From NCBI GenBank assembly GCA_001897605.1, contig MKTL01000005.1, forward strand, positions 62,001-126,000: 64,000 bases of DNA. The letters are read 5' to 3'. The first letter of the stretch is position 1. Each line of letters begins with the position of its first letter. Positions 1 through 8,329 of this stretch are shown in pieces. This DNA comes from Clostridiales bacterium 38-18. Lineage in GTDB: Bacteria; Bacillota; Clostridia; Peptostreptococcales; Acidaminobacteraceae. The notes under the pieces are model-generated. The model was given only the letters and a program-made list of their open reading frames with translations, had not been told where the DNA came from and made no database searches. A program made the position numbers and the translations under genes.

Positions 1-127
1 TCAAGTGGTACCTGCTTTCGTGTGAAATAACAATTGTATTCATGGGTTACTACATTTTCTTATAGAATGTGATCACCATTACTGCTTATATAACGTGGAA
101 CTAAAGCAAACTGTCCATAGGAATTTA

Positions 128-862
128 TTAATTTTTCAAATAATCGATTAAAGTTTCTAGGTTCCCATCATCGATTCTAAGGACGCAGTCCAGCTCACTT
201 GGAACGGTGTCAGCAGAAGGGGAACAATTGGTTTGCAGATAGACGGCATCCACCCCAAGTCGATTGGCGATCAAGACATCGGTTCTGTGATCGTTGCCGA
301 CAAAGAGACATTCCTCAGGTGTAAGGTGATGCTCTTTTAGCGCGATGCTTAAGAACTCTGGATTGGGCTTACTGATTTTATAGTCAGAGGACAGATAGAT
401 CGCGTCAAAATGATCGTAGAGTCGTGTGCTTTTCAGCTCTGCTAGAGTAAACGCTCGCTGTGCATTGGAAACAAGGATGACGAATACGCCGTTCGCTTTT
501 AAGTGCTCGATGAGATCAAAAACATGTGGATAGGGCTTAACGTAGGCTAAAGATGTGATTCTAAAAAGGGTCGCGGTTTCCTCAGCTTCTCTTTTTTTGA
601 TATCAATGCCCTTCTCTTTGAACAGCTTTTTAAAGATTTTGATGACGTCACATTCAGGCGCTTCAACCCCTTTTTGAGTTAACTTATCAAGGGCATCCTG
701 AACCAGTGCATGATATCTTTCTTCAAGCTCTTCGCAGGTATAAAAAGCACCTTTAGAAGCATAATAATGACGCATTTTCTCCCAAAGTGCTGGGTCTGAC
801 TCATCTGTGTGTATGTCGAGTAACGTTCCATATAGATCAAATAGTGCTGCACGATATTTCAT
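128..862 (-). CDS. HAD-superfamily hydrolase (phosphoglycolate phosphatase/haloacid dehalogenase-like)
   Basis: This 244-residue cytoplasmic protein carries the four HAD motifs in order. Motif I is DLYGTLLD with the nucleophile Asp at residue 9, motif II is the Ser of VSNAQ at about 132, motif III is the Lys of SKPNP at about 165, and motif IV is GNDHRTD at 189-195. The second Asp of the usual DxDGT is replaced by Tyr (DLYGT), as in dehalogenase-like and some phosphatase members, so phosphatase activity is likely but not certain. The cap region (about 17-110) is helical, as in subclass I. An AGGT-type ribosome binding site precedes the ATG. The gene is divergent from the serine hydrolase gene at 998. 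The substrate cannot be read from the sequence. Confidence 0.85.
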   Translation of the reverse strand: MKYRAALFDLYGTLLDIHTDESDPALWEKMRHYYASKGAFYTCEELEERYHALVQDALDKLTQKGVEAPECDVIKIFKKLFKEKGIDIKKREAEETATLFRITSLAYVKPYPHVFDLIEHLKANGVFVILVSNAQRAFTLAELKSTRLYDHFDAIYLSSDYKISKPNPEFLSIALKEHHLTPEECLFVGNDHRTDVLIANRLGVDAVYLQTNCSPSADTVPSELDCVLRIDDGNLETLIDYLKN

Positions 863-935
863 TTGGTCACCTCCAGTTTATCCTATTATATCCCATCAGA
901 ACGCCTCTTAAAAGTAATCTTAAATGTGGTAGGGT

Positions 936-964
936 TTGTTTTAGAGTGACAGAAGGGTTATAAT
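936..964 (+). promoter_or_regulatory. Sigma-A-type promoter of the serine hydrolase gene
   Basis: TTGTTT at 936-941 and a perfect TATAAT at 959-964 are separated by 17 bp. The start codon at 998 follows an AAAGGAGG ribosome binding site at 986-992. Confidence 0.6.
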
Positions 965-997
965 TTATACAGATATAATAAGCCAAAGGAGGCATAC

Positions 998-1894
998 ATG
1001 AGTTTACTGACTGATTTTAGGCTATCTGTCCTTGAAAATAACCTCGGTGTCTATGGCATCCACGTCCATCAAAATGGCAGCGTACTTGCCCAACATCGTT
1101 TTAGAAGTGACGATCGAGAAAACCTTTATTCGGCGTCAAAGACCTTTACAGCCGTCGGTGTGGGGATTGCGGAAGCGGAAGGTCTCCTCAAACTGACTGA
1201 TCCAGTGTTATCTTTTTTTCCTGAATATGCGGCTATAGCAAGTGAGGGAACTGAGCGCATACAAATTAGGGACCTTCTCCATATGAGCACGGGTCACGCA
1301 GAGGAGAAGTATCGCCTGAAGAGCAATGCGGATCGTGCAAAACTGTTTTTTGAAACGCCTATGGAGCATCCGGTGGGAGCACAGTTTTTTTATGAAAACT
1401 CAGCCACCTATATGCTTGGTAGAATTATAGAGAAGTTATCGGGACAAATCTTGCTGGAATACCTTAAACCAAGGCTTTTTGATAAGCTTGAAATTCTAAA
1501 CCCACAGTGGCAAACCTGCGCTCATGGACATACCAGTGGCTCTGGGGGGCTTTATCTCACCACAGAGGAGTTCTCTAGACTAGGCGTTTTACTTTTAAAT
1601 GAGGGAAAATACGGTGAGCATCAAATCGTAGCAAGCGACTTTATCCATAGGATGCAGACCGACCTTGTACCGACACTTGGCAAAGACGATCCTGAAACGC
1701 GTGAAGGATACGGCTATCAGGTTTGGAACTGTACTGAACCAAACACCTATAGGGCAGATGGCATGTACGGACAGATGTGTGTCGTTCTTAAGGATTATAA
1801 TGCGGTGATAACCGTAACAGCGCACAATGAGACGAATCACAAGGACATTTTAAGAGCAATTTGGAGCGAGATTTTACCGAAGCTGAGAAGTTAG
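998..1894 (+). CDS. Serine hydrolase of the beta-lactamase/transpeptidase-like family (class C/EstB type)
   Basis: The protein has 298 residues and no signal peptide. It shows SxxK (SASK, residues 45-48), YxN (YEN, 132-134) and, in place of KTG, a glycine-rich HTSGSGG segment at about 178-184. This is the arrangement of DUF1460-free class C-like esterases and D-peptidases rather than true beta-lactamases. Absence of a leader suggests a cytoplasmic esterase or peptidase. It has its own promoter and a strong AAAGGAGG site. The stop codon lies inside an 8-bp tandem repeat that runs up to the next gene (1944), so the two may be cotranscribed. The substrate is unknown. Confidence 0.8.
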   Translation: MSLLTDFRLSVLENNLGVYGIHVHQNGSVLAQHRFRSDDRENLYSASKTFTAVGVGIAEAEGLLKLTDPVLSFFPEYAAIASEGTERIQIRDLLHMSTGHAEEKYRLKSNADRAKLFFETPMEHPVGAQFFYENSATYMLGRIIEKLSGQILLEYLKPRLFDKLEILNPQWQTCAHGHTSGSGGLYLTTEEFSRLGVLLLNEGKYGEHQIVASDFIHRMQTDLVPTLGKDDPETREGYGYQVWNCTEPNTYRADGMYGQMCVVLKDYNAVITVTAHNETNHKDILRAIWSEILPKLRS

Positions 1895-1928
1895 AAAGCT
1901 AGAAAGTTAGAAAGCTAGAAAGTTAGAT
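1889..1928. repeat. Five tandem copies of an 8-bp unit (AGTTAGAA/AGCTAGAA)
   Basis: Units at 1889, 1897, 1905, 1913 and 1921 alternate between AGTTAGAA and AGCTAGAA, with the last copy ending in T. The first copy contains the TAG stop of the upstream gene. The array ends about 15 bp before the start codon of the Crp/Fnr gene, just ahead of its ribosome binding site. Confidence 0.85.
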
Positions 1929-1943
1929 AGAAAGAGGTGTCAT

Positions 1944-2516
1944 GTGAAGGATAAACTCATCGATTATATGAAAAAATTCATCGACCTAAACGAAGATGAA
2001 ATTGAGAAAATGGCAGCTGAAATCAACATCCAAACCTTTCAAAAGGGTACGATTTTGCTTGAACAGGGTGAAGTGCCAACGCTTTGCTACTTTGTACTGA
2101 AGGGCTGTGTGCGTCAATATCTCATCGACGAGGAGGGACGTGAAATCACTTCGAACTTCTATACAGAAGAGCAAAATGTAACCATCTATAACCGCCACAC
2201 ACAAGACAAGTCCTCGAAATACAGCTTAAGCTGTGTCGAGGACTCGGTGTTAGTCGTGGGTGATCTATCTACAGAACAGGAGATGTATGAAGCTTTTCCA
2301 GTGCTGTCGGATATGACGCGAAAAATCATGGAAGAGAACATCGGTGCCGTTAACGACGAGTTTGCACTTTTCATATCGCAAAAACCCGAAGAGCGCTTTA
2401 AAGCATTGATGTCAAAGCGTCCTGACCTCATCCAGCGCGTGCCACAGCATCAGCTGGCCAGTTATCTAGGGCTGACGCCAGAATCGCTCAGCCGAATTAA
2501 GAAGCGCCTTTTATAA
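1944..2516 (+). CDS. Crp/Fnr-family transcriptional regulator
   Basis: This is a 190-residue regulator with a cyclic-nucleotide-binding-type beta-roll at about 20-115 (LLEQGEVPTLCYFVLKG) and a C-terminal helix-turn-helix at about 165-190 (HQLASYLGLTPESLSRIKK). There is no N-terminal cysteine cluster, so an FNR-type Fe-S sensor is unlikely and the ligand is unknown. The start is GTG at 1944 behind AAAGAGG; an ATG two bases upstream is out of frame and closes immediately. Its 3' end overlaps the convergent DUF4386 gene by 20 bp. Crp/Fnr-type palindromes stand in front of that gene (3296-3309) and of the hemerythrin gene (54261-54286); binding by this protein is an inference. Confidence 0.88.
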   Translation: MKDKLIDYMKKFIDLNEDEIEKMAAEINIQTFQKGTILLEQGEVPTLCYFVLKGCVRQYLIDEEGREITSNFYTEEQNVTIYNRHTQDKSSKYSLSCVEDSVLVVGDLSTEQEMYEAFPVLSDMTRKIMEENIGAVNDEFALFISQKPEERFKALMSKRPDLIQRVPQHQLASYLGLTPESLSRIKKRLL

Positions 2517-3216
2517 GTAACCAAGCGGCAAGGCTAAGCTCGCCTATAGCCATCGGTAGCATCAAAATCATCTCAAGTGTTTGAGTCATGTCTGTCAAGT
2601 TCGGCGTAAAATTGTAGAGCATATGAACCAAAGTGTAGCTCACGCCTGCGATAAGAACAAGGTAGCTGATGAGCTTAGGTAGACCGACGCTTTTCAGTGC
2701 CAAAAGACCGGTTAGAAACAGATGGACACCAAAGAGGATCAATCCAAGTGACCAGATCTGGTCGAACTGATTGATTTTCGCCATGATGTCTGCGCTATTG
2801 CCACCGTCGATCATCCTGCTTGCGCTGATCAGTGACAGTATGCCGATTCCGAGCATCACGGTATAGACGAGCCTAAAGCCAGCAGCGACCATCGAAAGAT
2901 TTTTTTTTAGCCACAATCTTGTTTGTGGTAAAATCTGAGGGCTCGAAGCCCGATGATTTTTATTAATGGGTTTGAAGTACGTGCAAAGCCCCCAAGTGAC
3001 GATCAGATCGGTGAGCCATATGAAGCCCCACCCGATAATCTCGCCAGTAAAAAGCCCTTTAGAGGCACTTAGATTGGAAAGGGTTGCCTCAGCATCACCA
3101 GTAACAATCAGGGAACTATGCGCATAGCCGTATGCGAAAAAAGAGATCAAAGCCATGAGGATGAGTGAGATGCCAGTAAGGCGAGCAGCTGTTTTATTAT
3201 AAATAATTGTCGTCAT
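2497..3216 (-). CDS. DUF4386 family membrane protein
   Basis: The protein has about 239 residues with six or so hydrophobic segments and the family's opening (KTAARLTGISLILMALISFF). I chose the ATG at 3216 because GGAGGAAAC lies just upstream; a start 30 bp further out would place this ribosome binding site inside the gene. DUF4386 proteins are integral membrane proteins of unknown function. The 3' end overlaps the convergent Crp/Fnr gene by 20 bp. A TTGAC-N4-GTCAA palindrome lies upstream of its likely promoter, which suggests control by a Crp/Fnr-type regulator, perhaps the convergent neighbour. Confidence 0.8.
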   Translation of the reverse strand: MTTIIYNKTAARLTGISLILMALISFFAYGYAHSSLIVTGDAEATLSNLSASKGLFTGEIIGWGFIWLTDLIVTWGLCTYFKPINKNHRASSPQILPQTRLWLKKNLSMVAAGFRLVYTVMLGIGILSLISASRMIDGGNSADIMAKINQFDQIWSLGLILFGVHLFLTGLLALKSVGLPKLISYLVLIAGVSYTLVHMLYNFTPNLTDMTQTLEMILMLPMAIGELSLAAWLLIKGAS

Positions 3217-3262
3217 AATGTTTCCTCCATATACATTTATTATCATTAGAAAGATTGCTTTT

Positions 3263-3309
3263 TTTATAATGTACCATGCTCAATTAAACAACGCATTGAC
3301 TTAAGTCAA
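3263..3309 (-). promoter_or_regulatory. Promoter and Crp/Fnr-like palindrome of the DUF4386 gene
   Basis: On the minus strand TTGTTT (about 3287-3292), a 17-bp spacer and TATAAA (3263-3268) form a promoter. Upstream of it TTGACTTAAGTCAA at 3296-3309 is a perfect TTGAC-N4-GTCAA dyad of the type bound by Crp/Fnr regulators. Its centre lies roughly 46 bp from the predicted transcription start. Confidence 0.5.
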
Positions 3310-3328
3310 GAGCGTTAAAGTTATAGAA

Positions 3329-3363
3329 AAAATCCTCTTTGCGAGAAGCAGAAAGAGGATTTT
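3329..3363. terminator. Bidirectional Rho-independent terminator
   Basis: A perfect 12-bp stem (AAAATCCTCTTT at 3329-3340 with AAAGAGGATTTT at 3352-3363) and an 11-nt loop. On the minus strand the stem is followed by a T run, so it serves the YczE-type gene that ends at 3409. Confidence 0.75.
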
Positions 3364-3408
3364 AATCATGTGTGTATGACGATTCATTTCATTATACTTG
3401 AGTAAACT

Positions 3409-4038
3409 TTAATCTACTTGTGAGGGTCTATTTTTCCCATAACGGAAAGGTATGGCCACTTTTTTATTGAAGAAGGCGATGATTGGACCCATAAAAAATG
3501 CAGTTACCACTGTACCGACACCCACGGTTGCGCCTAACACAAATCCCGTAATCGTACAGATGAGATCGGTCCCAATTCTACAGTACTGAAACTTAGCAAT
3601 TTTCTTTTCTGCCATGAGAAGAGCGACCGCATCGTAGGTCGATACGCCAAGATTACCAGTGAAATAGAGTGCAGATCCAAAGCTGATCAGTAGGATGCCG
3701 ATCCCAAGGGCGATGCTTCTCAGTATAAAAGAAGGTTCTGGGATCAACGTTACCCATAGCCACGAGGAAAACTCAACCACGTAGCCGAGTAAAAAAATGT
3801 TAATCATAGTACCAAGACCAATTTTAGTTTTATCTAAAAAGAAGATGGCCACGAGCATAATGAGGTTGACAATGGTATAAAATGTGCCATATCCAAGTGT
3901 TGTACGCGCCCAAACACCGTGAGCAAACACCTGAAATGGGTCCATGCCAAACATAGAAAAATTAAAAATCCCCACGCTAAATCCCGAGATGAGCACACCC
4001 ATGACGGTCATCAAAATCCGTCTTTGTTTTTCATTCAT
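3409..4038 (-). CDS. YczE/YyaS/YitT-type integral membrane protein
   Basis: The protein has 209 residues and five to six hydrophobic helices. The sequence fits the YczE/YyaS/YitT (DUF161-related) membrane family: FGMDPFQVFAHG near the start, GNLGVSTYDAV in the middle and a short basic C-terminal tail. The family has no established transport substrate. An AAGGGG-like ribosome binding site precedes the ATG. The gene stands alone, ends at the 3329-3363 hairpin and is divergent from nanE. Two direct copies of AATACATCAAAT (4089-4100 and 4113-4124, 24 bp apart) lie in its upstream region and could be regulator sites. Confidence 0.75.
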   Translation of the reverse strand: MNEKQRRILMTVMGVLISGFSVGIFNFSMFGMDPFQVFAHGVWARTTLGYGTFYTIVNLIMLVAIFFLDKTKIGLGTMINIFLLGYVVEFSSWLWVTLIPEPSFILRSIALGIGILLISFGSALYFTGNLGVSTYDAVALLMAEKKIAKFQYCRIGTDLICTITGFVLGATVGVGTVVTAFFMGPIIAFFNKKVAIPFRYGKNRPSQVD

Positions 4039-4189
4039 ATTAACCCCTTTTGTGTATCCGATTAACTACTTTCATATATATATTTCATAATACATCAAAT
4101 ATATCTTTCGAAAATACATCAAATTTAGTTCTGACACCAATTGATTTGATTATATTATAGTAGAATTGATGAAGATTGTTAAGCACAGG

Positions 4190-4218
4190 TTTACAAGGTA
4201 GATGTGATATGCTATATT
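4190..4218 (+). promoter_or_regulatory. Promoter of nanE
   Basis: TTTACA at 4190-4195, a 17-bp spacer and TATATT at 4213-4218, with an extended -10 TGC directly before it. The predicted start is about 25 bp ahead of the nanE ATG. Confidence 0.55.
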
Positions 4219-4249
4219 TTCAGTAATATTGATAGATTGTGAGGCACAT

Positions 4250-4930
4250 ATGATTGCTTTTAAGGGAAAATTAATCGTATCCTGTCAGGCTTTACCCGAT
4301 GAGCCCTTACATTCGTCCTTTATCATGGGGCGCATGGCTTTAGCTGCTTTTCAAGGTGGTGCTGCAGGCATTAGAGCCAATTCGATTGAAGATATTAATG
4401 CCATTAAGGGAACCGTCAACCTGCCAATTATAGGACTCATCAAAAGGGATTATCCAGATGCGCAGGTTTATATCACTCCAACCATACGTGAGATAGACGA
4501 ATTAGTGGCAGCAAGTGTGGCAATCATCGCAACTGATGCAACACGCTCCACAAGACCAGAGCAACAATTATTAAAGGATTTTTTTAACGAAGTAAAAATA
4601 AAGTATCCCGACCAAAAGTTCATGGCAGACTGCTCGACGATAGAAGAAGCCTTAGAGGCTGAGCTTCTAGGCTTTGACTATGTAAGTACAACGCTTCTAG
4701 GCTATACACCATATACACAAGGCAAAAGAATTGAAGACAATGATTTCGAGTTCGTTAAGCGACTTGTGGCACAACTCAAAATACCTGTCATCGCAGAAGG
4801 GAATATCGATACCCCAGAGAAAGCAAGAAGGGCTTTAGAGCTTGGCTGCTATAGCGTCGTGGTAGGCGCTGCAATCACCCGACCACAGCTCATTACGCAG
4901 AGGTTTGTGAGTGAAATTATGAAAAAATAA
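4250..4930 (+). CDS. nanE: N-acetylmannosamine-6-phosphate 2-epimerase
   Basis: The enzyme converts ManNAc-6-phosphate to GlcNAc-6-phosphate in sialic acid and amino sugar catabolism. It is a 226-residue TIM barrel with the family signatures [13 protein letters not shown] at the N terminus, [31 protein letters not shown] and [12 protein letters not shown] moved the start to the ATG at 4250, which has GAGG at 4241 and matches the usual family start. No other nan genes lie nearby, so its substrate supply must be encoded elsewhere. A 12-bp tandem repeat follows the stop codon. Confidence 0.9.
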   Translation: MIAFKGKLIVSCQALPDEPLHSSFIMGRMALAAFQGGAAGIRANSIEDINAIKGTVNLPIIGLIKRDYPDAQVYITPTIREIDELVAASVAIIATDATRSTRPEQQLLKDFFNEVKIKYPDQKFMADCSTIEEALEAELLGFDYVSTTLLGYTPYTQGKRIEDNDFEFVKRLVAQLKIPVIAEGNIDTPEKARRALELGCYSVVVGAAITRPQLITQRFVSEIMKK

Positions 4931-4950
4931 CAGATAAATTGGCAGATAAA

Positions 4951-5010
4951 GCAACAAACAAAGCAACAAACAAAGCAACAAACAAAGCAACAAACAAAGC
5001 AACTGATAAA
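4951..5010. repeat. Tandem 12-bp repeat, four perfect copies and one degenerate
   Basis: GCAACAAACAAA is repeated exactly at 4951, 4963, 4975 and 4987, followed by GCAACTGATAAA at 4999. The array lies between nanE and the PadR operon. A Cys-rich open frame on the minus strand here is simply this repeat translated. Confidence 0.9.
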
Positions 5011-5107
5011 GCAATTAGGCATGTAATTAAACCGTGTAATCAATTAGCCCAAAACAGAGTGACCTTATTTATGGAATTTGCGTAAATGAGGCCTTTTTAT
5101 TTTCCCC

Positions 5108-5188
5108 TTGCAGTGCAAATGAAATAGGTGTATGCTATGCATAGATTATCGATGTATCGAATTACAATGTATCGCACATCTATGTATA
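5108..5188 (+). promoter_or_regulatory. Promoter and likely PadR operator
   Basis: TTGCAG (5108-5113), 17 bp, TATGCT (5131-5136) make a good promoter. An interrupted dyad, TATGCATAGAT at 5136-5146 and ATCTATGTATA at 5178-5188 (10 of 11 bases match), starts on the -10 box. This fits autoregulation by the PadR product encoded directly downstream. Confidence 0.5.
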
Positions 5189-5201
5189 ATAGGAGGTGTA
5201 T

Positions 5202-5516
5202 ATGAACAAGGAACTGATAAAAGGCACAACTGAAATGATGATATTGAAGATGCTCGATCGTCAGCCGACCTATGGCTATGAGATGATAAAAAACTTTGAA
5301 ATCATGTCAAACGGCGCATTTTCCTTAAAAGAAGGCACACTTTATCCCATTCTACATGCACTTGAAAAGAAGGATCACATCGAATCCTACTGGGAGGTCA
5401 CTGAAGGTAGAAAGCGGAAATACTATCGCATCACAGATAAAGGTCGTAAGAATTTAGAAGAAAAGCGTCAAGAATGGGACGTGTTTAGCGTCGCTATGAA
5501 ATCCATCCTAGAGTAA
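5202..5516 (+). CDS. PadR-family transcriptional regulator
   Basis: This is a compact 104-residue PadR regulator. It has the winged-helix opening ELIKGTTEMMILKMLDRQPTYGYEM, the GTLYPILHALEKK recognition segment and the EGRKRKYYRITDKGR wing. The ATG at 5202 sits 5 bp after a perfect AGGAGG (5191-5196); an in-frame GTG at 5196 would overlap that site and is rejected. It heads an operon with two membrane proteins. PadR/membrane-protein pairs of this kind are typically autoregulated repressors of small envelope or stress loci; the inducer is unknown. Confidence 0.9.
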   Translation: MNKELIKGTTEMMILKMLDRQPTYGYEMIKNFEIMSNGAFSLKEGTLYPILHALEKKDHIESYWEVTEGRKRKYYRITDKGRKNLEEKRQEWDVFSVAMKSILE

Positions 5517-5528
5517 GAGGTGGCAATA

Positions 5529-6545
5529 GTGGAAATAGTAGAAGCAATCGAAAGAGACGACAGAAAAAAAATCACTCTAGAAACATTGGAACAGAATACC
5601 GGCGTCAATGAGTTCATCCAAAAGGTGCTCGATCAAGTCTATACAGAGGATGAGGGCATGACCATCAGGGCGGAGCTACTGGATCATATCCTAAGCTTAG
5701 CAGAGGACTATGTGGCTGCTGGTCACAGCGTTGAAGCAGCACTCCGAAAAGCGCTTTATCAGATGGGAGATCCCGCTGAGATTGGCTACAGCTTTACGGA
5801 TTATGAAGGGATGAAAAGACGTAGACGCCTTTTGGTTGGGCTTAAAATACTTGCGTTCGCTATTATGATAGGGGTTACCGTATTAGTCGTATGGGTCTCC
5901 AGTGCAAGTACGCCAGAACCAGATACCATAAAGGACTATAACACATATAACGAGAGCGGAATGAACCGATTTCTGTCGCTGTATTATTTGATATACTTTC
6001 CACTGATATTATGGATTAACCTGAAAACACAAGCACAGAACGGTATCGGTGGCATACCCGTTAAAAAACTCAAGCTATCAAAGGAACCTCTGCTTGTACT
6101 ATGGTCATACAAAAAGCGTTTTCCAGTAGAATACTTGGTTTTATCTGTTTTCTTTGTACCCATTATCCTGACCTTTGCGGTGATTTTCATCAGTGAAGGC
6201 AATAATCCGTTTAGCTTTTTTGGTGTCATTTTTGCCTTTATACTTAGTATATGGCTCTTGATGCACAGCGAGAAATATCGTATTCCCAAATACATGATTA
6301 TGGAGGAGGGAATTGTTATTAAAAATAGCTTGGTGTCTTGGACGACGATTGACCGCATCTATTGGACGAAGGATCATCTGTCATCCGACAAGGATCACTA
6401 CAAATTAACTATAGAACATATCCACAGAGTAACCAATCAAACAAAAGGAAAATACAGATACAACAATATGACTGTTAAGCGCAACATAGAAGTCAATGCC
6501 AATCAATATCCACAAGTGAATTCATTGATTAAGGAGCGCATCTGA
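5529..6545 (+). CDS. Membrane protein with N-terminal permease-prefix (DUF1700-like) domain
   Basis: The protein has about 338 residues. Residues 20-90 form a helical cytoplasmic domain (LDHILSLAEDYVAAGHSVEAALRKAL...MGDPAEIG) resembling the permease prefix/DUF1700 domain that usually accompanies PadR regulators. It is followed by a basic KRRRR stop and four hydrophobic segments (about 105-125, 150-165, 205-225, 230-250). The C-terminal 90 residues are soluble and PH-like. A GTG start at 5529 fits GAGGTGG (5517-5523); GTG 5520 lies within that site. The gene is the second in the PadR operon, and its stop overlaps the next start by one base. Confidence 0.7.
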   Translation: MEIVEAIERDDRKKITLETLEQNTGVNEFIQKVLDQVYTEDEGMTIRAELLDHILSLAEDYVAAGHSVEAALRKALYQMGDPAEIGYSFTDYEGMKRRRRLLVGLKILAFAIMIGVTVLVVWVSSASTPEPDTIKDYNTYNESGMNRFLSLYYLIYFPLILWINLKTQAQNGIGGIPVKKLKLSKEPLLVLWSYKKRFPVEYLVLSVFFVPIILTFAVIFISEGNNPFSFFGVIFAFILSIWLLMHSEKYRIPKYMIMEEGIVIKNSLVSWTTIDRIYWTKDHLSSDKDHYKLTIEHIHRVTNQTKGKYRYNNMTVKRNIEVNANQYPQVNSLIKERI

Positions 6546-7198
6546 TGACGTACAGAGACTACATGATAGACAAATTAAAAAGAAATCAACGCATCAATAA
6601 ATATTTAATTGCCAATGTCGCTTTGGTCATTATCACTCTGATGGTATTTATGGACAGTATGGTGGTAAGAGGCATTTTCATAGGCGTCATGGCTTTCACA
6701 GGCTGGATAGTGACACTTATTATCCTTAAGACCAAGAAAACCAATCAACAAAAAAGAGAAGTGATGATCAATGCACATGGAGATGATCTCATCCTTGCAA
6801 AGGGAGACGATTATTTTGGAATGATCAGTACCGATAAAAAGGGACGCACATTATTACTGTTGGTATATCTTATGATTATGTTGGTTTGCTTAACCTGTGT
6901 GTATGATGTTCTTGAAATGTCGGTTGCTGCAATCGTCATCGTAGATGCTTTGCACGTCCTCCTAATGAGCCCGATTCTTTTTATCTTGAAGGAAGGACTT
7001 CTTCAAACGGCGATTTTCACGAGCTCTAGTATCATCATAAGGGATGTGGCAACGATTGATCTTCAAAAACGCTTTAAGTTTCAGTTTTTTGAACTCATGG
7101 ATGGTAAGTATATCCTTGAGATTAACTCAGGAGAAAGATTTCAAAGATTTTGTATAGATAAAGAGGCGTTTTTTAATATTGCCGATCTTTTCAACTAG
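6545..7198 (+). CDS. Hypothetical membrane protein of the PadR operon
   Basis: The product has 217 residues. The stop of the preceding gene and this ATG share one base (TGATG), so the two are translationally coupled. It contains four hydrophobic segments (about 22-38, 42-60, 105-122, 128-148) and a soluble C-terminal part resembling that of the preceding product, with which it may form a membrane complex. I do not recognise the family. It ends at a terminator (7204-7236). Confidence 0.65.
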   Translation: MTYRDYMIDKLKRNQRINKYLIANVALVIITLMVFMDSMVVRGIFIGVMAFTGWIVTLIILKTKKTNQQKREVMINAHGDDLILAKGDDYFGMISTDKKGRTLLLLVYLMIMLVCLTCVYDVLEMSVAAIVIVDALHVLLMSPILFILKEGLLQTAIFTSSSIIIRDVATIDLQKRFKFQFFELMDGKYILEINSGERFQRFCIDKEAFFNIADLFN

Positions 7199-7203
7199 CC
7201 GTT

Positions 7204-7236
7204 AAGAGCCCTACTCAAGTAAGGCTCTTTGTTTTT
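7204..7236. terminator. Rho-independent terminator shared by convergent genes
   Basis: The stem AAGAGCC (7204-7210)/GGCTCTT (7223-7229) is followed by a T-rich run to 7236. It ends the PadR operon and covers the last codons of the minus-strand YjbR gene. Confidence 0.6.
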
Positions 7237-7564
7237 TGGTTAAACCTTTGAAGATCAGGTCGTGTGATTCGGTGATCATCTTTTGAAGGACTTCATCTGG
7301 AACGCTTCCTTCAAGATAGACAGAATTCCAATGGACCTTGTTCATATAATAGCCGGGTATGATGTCTTCATAAGTCGCTCTTAAAACCTCTCCATTTTCT
7401 GGTGCTAGTTTTAGAGAGACGATCGGCTTACCCGTCTTGTCGCCGCCGACCATAGCAAACATTTTATCGTGTAGTAAATATCGCGTCGCACCCCATTCAA
7501 CTTTAAAGTCCTTTTGTGCGCCTTTTAGGGACAAACAGTATGCATCGAGCCAAGGATAGTTCAT
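7211..7564 (-). CDS. MmcQ/YjbR family protein (CyaY-like fold)
   Basis: A 117-residue single-domain protein of the MmcQ/YjbR family. It opens with NYPWLDAYCLSLKGA, then shows EWGATRYLLHDKMFAM and GYYMNKVHWNSVYLEG, all typical of the family. The fold is frataxin/CyaY-like and has been described as DNA-binding-like, but the function is not established. An inverted repeat CCAAAC-GTAT-GTTTGG (7574-7589) overlaps the leader next to its GGAGGTGTT ribosome binding site and could be an operator. Confidence 0.85.
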   Translation of the reverse strand: MNYPWLDAYCLSLKGAQKDFKVEWGATRYLLHDKMFAMVGGDKTGKPIVSLKLAPENGEVLRATYEDIIPGYYMNKVHWNSVYLEGSVPDEVLQKMITESHDLIFKGLTKKQRALLE

Positions 7565-7721
7565 GTAACACCTCCAAACGTATGTTTGGTTTCAGTATAA
7601 CATGTTCTTGTGTGTTTGAGTGTAAAATTTCAATATTAGGTTACCATTTTTATCAGAGCTTTAGTTGTATAAAATCGGGTATACACCTTGAATAAAGCTT
7701 TGATATAATGTGAGGTATAAT

Positions 7722-8240
7722 ATGAGTAAATATGAATCTCCAGATTACCAGATCATTCTAACAGAAGGTAACTTTGAAATCCGAAACTATGAAGCGTTTT
7801 ACATGGTGACATACGAAAAATCTCAAAAGGCTCAGACGAATCAATCAGGAAGAAACTCAGCTTTTGGGACACTTTTTCGTTATATTAGTGATGAAAACGA
7901 GTCCAGAGAAAAGATTAGTATGACTGTGCCAGTCATCATGGAAACAGAACAAGACCAGATGAAAATGGCCTTTGTCGTACCTAAGGAAAAATGGGATGCA
8001 ATTCCCAAACCCCTTGATCCTAATCTAAAAATCACTCAGTTTGATGCGGGAAAATATGGTGTCCTTTCCTATAGAGGTAGCTGGTCGTCAGGTAAAGAAC
8101 AACAAAAGGCAGAAGAACTAAGAGATTGGCTAGAGAAAAAAGGGTATAGCGTTACTTCGGGTTATAAAATGGCAGTCTATAATGGGCCATTTGTCCCCGC
8201 GTTATTCAGGCATAATGAAATTCTAGTTAGAGTGGCTTAA
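7722..8240 (+). CDS. SOUL-family heme-binding protein
   Basis: The product has 172 residues and the SOUL/HBP fold signatures: YESPDYQIILTEGNFEIRNY at the start, SFGTLF-like NSAFGTLFRYISDEN, ISMTVPVIME and YNGPFVPALFRHNEILV at the end. Members bind heme or tetrapyrrole, and their bacterial role is poorly defined. I use the ATG at 7722, 6 bp after GAGG, over the upstream GTG at 7710, which lies within the ribosome binding site. No signal peptide is present. Confidence 0.88.
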   Translation: MSKYESPDYQIILTEGNFEIRNYEAFYMVTYEKSQKAQTNQSGRNSAFGTLFRYISDENESREKISMTVPVIMETEQDQMKMAFVVPKEKWDAIPKPLDPNLKITQFDAGKYGVLSYRGSWSSGKEQQKAEELRDWLEKKGYSVTSGYKMAVYNGPFVPALFRHNEILVRVA

Positions 8241-8329
8241 ATACAGTGGATTAAGTTGGTTAAATAAAGTATAGAGTATCAAACAAAGCAGATTTAGCAG
8301 TGACTATTAATATAGAGGTGGTATTAGTT

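Noticed and set aside
60-150. Protein-like minus-strand frame (ending YGQFALVPRYISSNGDHIL) downstream of the HAD gene
   Set aside because: It has no start codon, is short and overlaps the HAD gene end; it could be a relic, but nothing else supports it.
4849-5043. Cysteine-rich minus-strand frame with repeated CFVC
   Set aside because: It is the translation of the 12-bp tandem repeat and has no ribosome binding site.
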